From the NCBI RefSeq assembly GCF_017876315.1, contig NZ_JAGINU010000002.1:124001-188000 (forward strand): a stretch of DNA of 64,000 bases, given 5' to 3'. A model generated the notes under the pieces. It was given only the letters and a program-made list of their open reading frames with translations. It was not told the origin of the DNA and made no database searches. Below, piece after piece: positions 62,271 through 64,000 of this stretch. The DNA is from Pseudonocardia parietis. GTDB taxonomy: Bacteria; Actinomycetota; Actinomycetes; Mycobacteriales; Pseudonocardiaceae. Position numbers and translations under genes: made by a program. Within the stretch, counting starts at the first letter, position 1. Each line of letters begins with the position of its first letter.

Positions 62271-62570
62271 TCACTCAGCAGGCCACGGCGCCGGGTGCGG
62301 GAACAGCAGCGCCACCCGCATCAGTTCTCCGGCCGGGAAGAAGCGCGCTTGGGCTGTGGCGGCGGCCTGGGCGATGAAGTGGGCGATCGAGCGTCCGCGG
62401 TGGTCACCGAACTGGGCCAGCAACGCCACCGGCTCGGCTCCCGGCAGGGTCCCCGTCGTCCCCGTCGTCCCCGTCGTCGCCGTTGTCGGGGCTGTGTCGG
62501 CGGCCGGCTCGGGGGTGTAGATGCGGGCGTGCAGCACCGATTCCCGGCCGAGGCGCCCGTAACCGAGCAC
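62271..62570 (-). CDS. Hypothetical protein, 99 residues
   Basis: Starts at GTG 62570, directly after an in-frame TAG, so the start cannot be further upstream. It contains 'GRESVLHARIYTPEPAADTA', a Thr/Gly repeat and 'GRSIAHFIAQAAATAQARFF'. The repeat comes from a 9-bp tandem array (62452-62487). The family is not recognised; it could be the tail of a longer gene. Confidence 0.45.
   Translation of the reverse strand: MLGYGRLGRESVLHARIYTPEPAADTAPTTATTGTTGTTGTLPGAEPVALLAQFGDHRGRSIAHFIAQAAATAQARFFPAGELMRVALLFPHPAPWPAE
62452..62487. repeat. Tandem 9-bp repeat, three perfect copies plus one degenerate
   Basis: CCCGTCGTC at 62452, 62461 and 62470, then GCCGTTGTC at 62479. It lies in frame inside the gene at 62271-62570 (Thr-Thr-Gly repeats). 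Confidence 0.8.
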
Positions 62571-62956
62571 GGCCTAGTGCTGCAGCGTCCACGTGTACGG
62601 GCTTCGGGCCGGCCGACAGCTGCGCGGTCCCGCCCAGCCAGGCTCGTCCTGTTTCGGTGTCGGCACCGGAGCCGGGCCGGCCGGCGTCGTGTAATGCGTT
62701 GCGATGATCGGTGCTCGCACCGCGGCCCCCTCCTCGGGCTGCGCCCGTCCGCCAGCCCGCGGGGGCCGCTGCCCTCACAGTCCGTATCTCGCCCGGCCCG
62801 CACTCCGCCGACCGATTCGGGCCGTCCGTCATGGGTCGATCAATGAGTCCTACACCATCGCGAAGACCTGCGGCACATGCCGTTCGTTCGCGGTGCTTGG
62901 CCTCGACAGAGAGGCAGTCGAACTCTCCAGTCCCCGGCGGCGGCCGGGTGGCATCA

Positions 62957-63109
62957 CACCCTCCCCCGGGTGACGCGCTGGCCCGCCAGATGCTGGCCGA
63001 CGCCGGATTCACCGAGGTCTCCACCTGTCTGGCTCCCGGCGACGAGCCCCGTCGAATCTACTTGGCTCGCAAGGAACCGGGCCCATCGCACGACTCGTCC
63101 CCGGCATAG
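62957..63109 (+). pseudogene. Possible C-terminal remnant of a SAM-dependent methyltransferase
   Basis: 'ALARQMLADAGFTEVSTCLA', then 'RRIYLARKEPG' is the usual end of small class I methyltransferases (A-R-x-x-L-x-x-A-G-F-x-x-V). No SAM-binding motif or start lies upstream. The stretch 62571-62956 holds no gene that I can support. Confidence 0.4.
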
Positions 63110-63337
63110 GACGAACTTGAGTTCGGGGCCTCCCGGCCACCGTCCTGGGGCGGGGCTGGCCGATAGCGGGGGCTCGGCGATCCCGGACGATCGCTTGCGC
63201 CGTGGGGCGTTCGATGCGACTCGCTGCATCCGTGCTGAGGTTCGCAGGTGAGTGTCCCGGTGGGGCCGTCCCGGGGGAAGGCCGGCCCCACCGGGTGGGC
63301 CGGGCGGCGCCTGTGGAGCGCCCGCTCGGCCCGGTCA

Positions 63338-63442
63338 CTACTGCGGCGCGTGTTCGCCGCGGACCTGGACCTGGTCGCCGACCGCGAGTGTGTCGAAGAA
63401 GGCGATCGCGTCCGGGCGTTGCAGGTGCACGCAGCCGGCACC
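63338..63442 (-). pseudogene. L,D-transpeptidase (YkuD) C-terminal remnant
   Basis: A 34-codon tail 'GAGCVHLQRPDAIAFFDTLA', then 'VGDQVQVR', ending at TAG 63338-63340. It matches the catalytic S/H-G-C-V-R block and the closing G-D-x-V-x-V strand of L,D-transpeptidases. Everything upstream is gone; a BlaI-type palindrome follows after 3 bases. Confidence 0.6.
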
Positions 63443-63445
63443 CTT

Positions 63446-63485
63446 CTACTAACGTCATAGTAGCGATCTACTATGACGGTAGTAG
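63446..63485. promoter_or_regulatory. 18-bp inverted repeat, BlaI/MecI-type operator
   Basis: Arms 63446-63463 and 63468-63485 match at 17 of 18 positions around CGAT. They contain CTACTATGAC-type half-sites with TAGTAG ends, close to the TACTA-type boxes bound by BlaI/CopY repressors in actinobacteria. A BlaR1-type gene lies 50 bases away. Confidence 0.65.
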
Positions 63486-63535
63486 ATGGGTGTGAAGGCC
63501 CGGTCAACGGGGGCGGCGCCCAAGTGCGGGATCGC

Positions 63536-64000
63536 TCAGGCCGACAGGCAGACCGCGAGCACCAGCACGGTCGCCCCGGCCGCGGGCAGCAGCGCGGGCA
63601 CCAGTGCGATCCCAGCGGTCATGGCTCGGGCGAGCACGCCGTCGCCGCGTACCAGCGCCGGGCGCGGCGCGCTCAACCAGGACCGCCGGATGTCGGGAAA
63701 CGCGTCGAATCCGACGGCGCCGCGCGGGGCGCCCTGCCCGGCCGCGATCTGCTGCAGGGCCCGGGTCAGCGCCTCCGGGCCGCACCGGCGCACCGCGGCC
63801 GCATCGGCGGCGAGCTCGCACAGCACCCCGACCGCACCCGGCGCCTGCCGACACAGCGGCACCCGCGGCAGCGCCGCCGCCGCGGCCCGGGCGAACGCGA
63901 TGACCAGGTGATGGCGCCCGCGCACGTGCGCCCGCTCGTGGGCGAGCACCGCCTCGACCGCACGAGAGTCGAGCCCGAGCAGCCCGGTGGAGGCGACGAC
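63536..64000 (-). CDS. M56 (BlaR1-type) membrane peptidase, 3' part (5' end outside window)
   Basis: 155 codons of an open frame that continues past the right edge. The zinc motif HExxH is 'LAHERAHVRG', and the third ligand is expected in 'GVLCELAADAAAVRR'. A C-terminal membrane segment follows ('MTAGIALVPALLPAAGATVL'). M56 proteins pair with BlaI-type repressors and sense wall damage. The adjacent palindrome supports a BlaI-BlaR1 system whose repressor gene would lie outside the window. Confidence 0.8.
   Translation of the reverse strand, partial: VVASTGLLGLDSRAVEAVLAHERAHVRGRHHLVIAFARAAAAALPRVPLCRQAPGAVGVLCELAADAAAVRRCGPEALTRALQQIAAGQGAPRGAVGFDAFPDIRRSWLSAPRPALVRGDGVLARAMTAGIALVPALLPAAGATVLVLAVCLSA

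Overview
The window is very GC-rich actinobacterial DNA. WhiB, SsgA-like, Lsr2, EspR-like and resuscitation-promoting-factor (Rpf) genes point to a mycelial or Pseudonocardiaceae-like host; that placement is inference from gene content. It reads as part of a large conjugative plasmid or integrative and conjugative element (ICE). No integrase, rRNA, tRNA or CRISPR array was found, and both ends are cut inside genes (a small protein gene at the left, a BlaR1-type peptidase gene at the right).

Layout. 1-6.6 kb (+): a WXG100-like protein, an FtsK/TraB-type DNA translocase, WhiB, an SsgA-family protein and a run of small plasmid-type proteins, with strong hairpin terminators between units. 6.7-10.6 kb: an Abi_2/HEPN-like defence protein, orphan genes, an HTH-module protein, and a 1.2 kb unit bounded by inverted repeats and a 5-bp target duplication whose only gene is a proline iminopeptidase. 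10.6-18.1 kb (+): an orphan C5 cytosine methyltransferase, a hairpin-rich gene-free stretch that may be an origin, several small genes that share a promoter-like motif, a primase-polymerase replication protein and a second HTH-module protein. 18.2-24 kb: candidate oriT, MobC, a MOBP-like relaxase and a repeat-containing mobilization-associated protein. 24-26.8 kb: a pentapeptide-repeat-like membrane protein gene split cleanly by an ISL3-family insertion sequence with an 8-bp target duplication.

26.9-52.2 kb (mostly -): a type IV secretion module (VirD4-like, VirB4-like, SCO6880-like, VirB6-like, VirB2-like and VirB8-like proteins and a MinD-like ATPase). It is interleaved with four exported enzymes: NlpC/P60, a trypsin-like protease, an Rpf transglycosylase on a very long acidic stalk, and GH16. 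It also holds Lsr2 and a ~2,450-residue methylase-helicase. The genes fit together as DNA processing (primase, MobC/relaxase), coupling and export (VirD4, VirB4, VirB6), wall opening (NlpC, Rpf, GH16) and establishment or silencing (Dcm, the methylase-helicase, Lsr2). The FtsK/TraB-type translocase beside a relaxase and T4SS means two transfer styles may coexist.

52.3-64 kb: an EspR-like double-HTH regulator and a GntR/UTRA regulator, then a decaying zone. It contains fragments duplicated from those two regulators, IS4-like and IS66-like transposase remnants, an Lsr2 with an in-frame N-terminal extension, frameshifted IclR and SPW-type genes, a bifunctional-nuclease gene, an L,D-transpeptidase tail, a BlaI-type palindrome and the 3' part of a BlaR1/M56 gene. 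Short GTATCA-type dyads recur upstream of the mobilization and secretion genes and suggest a shared regulator.
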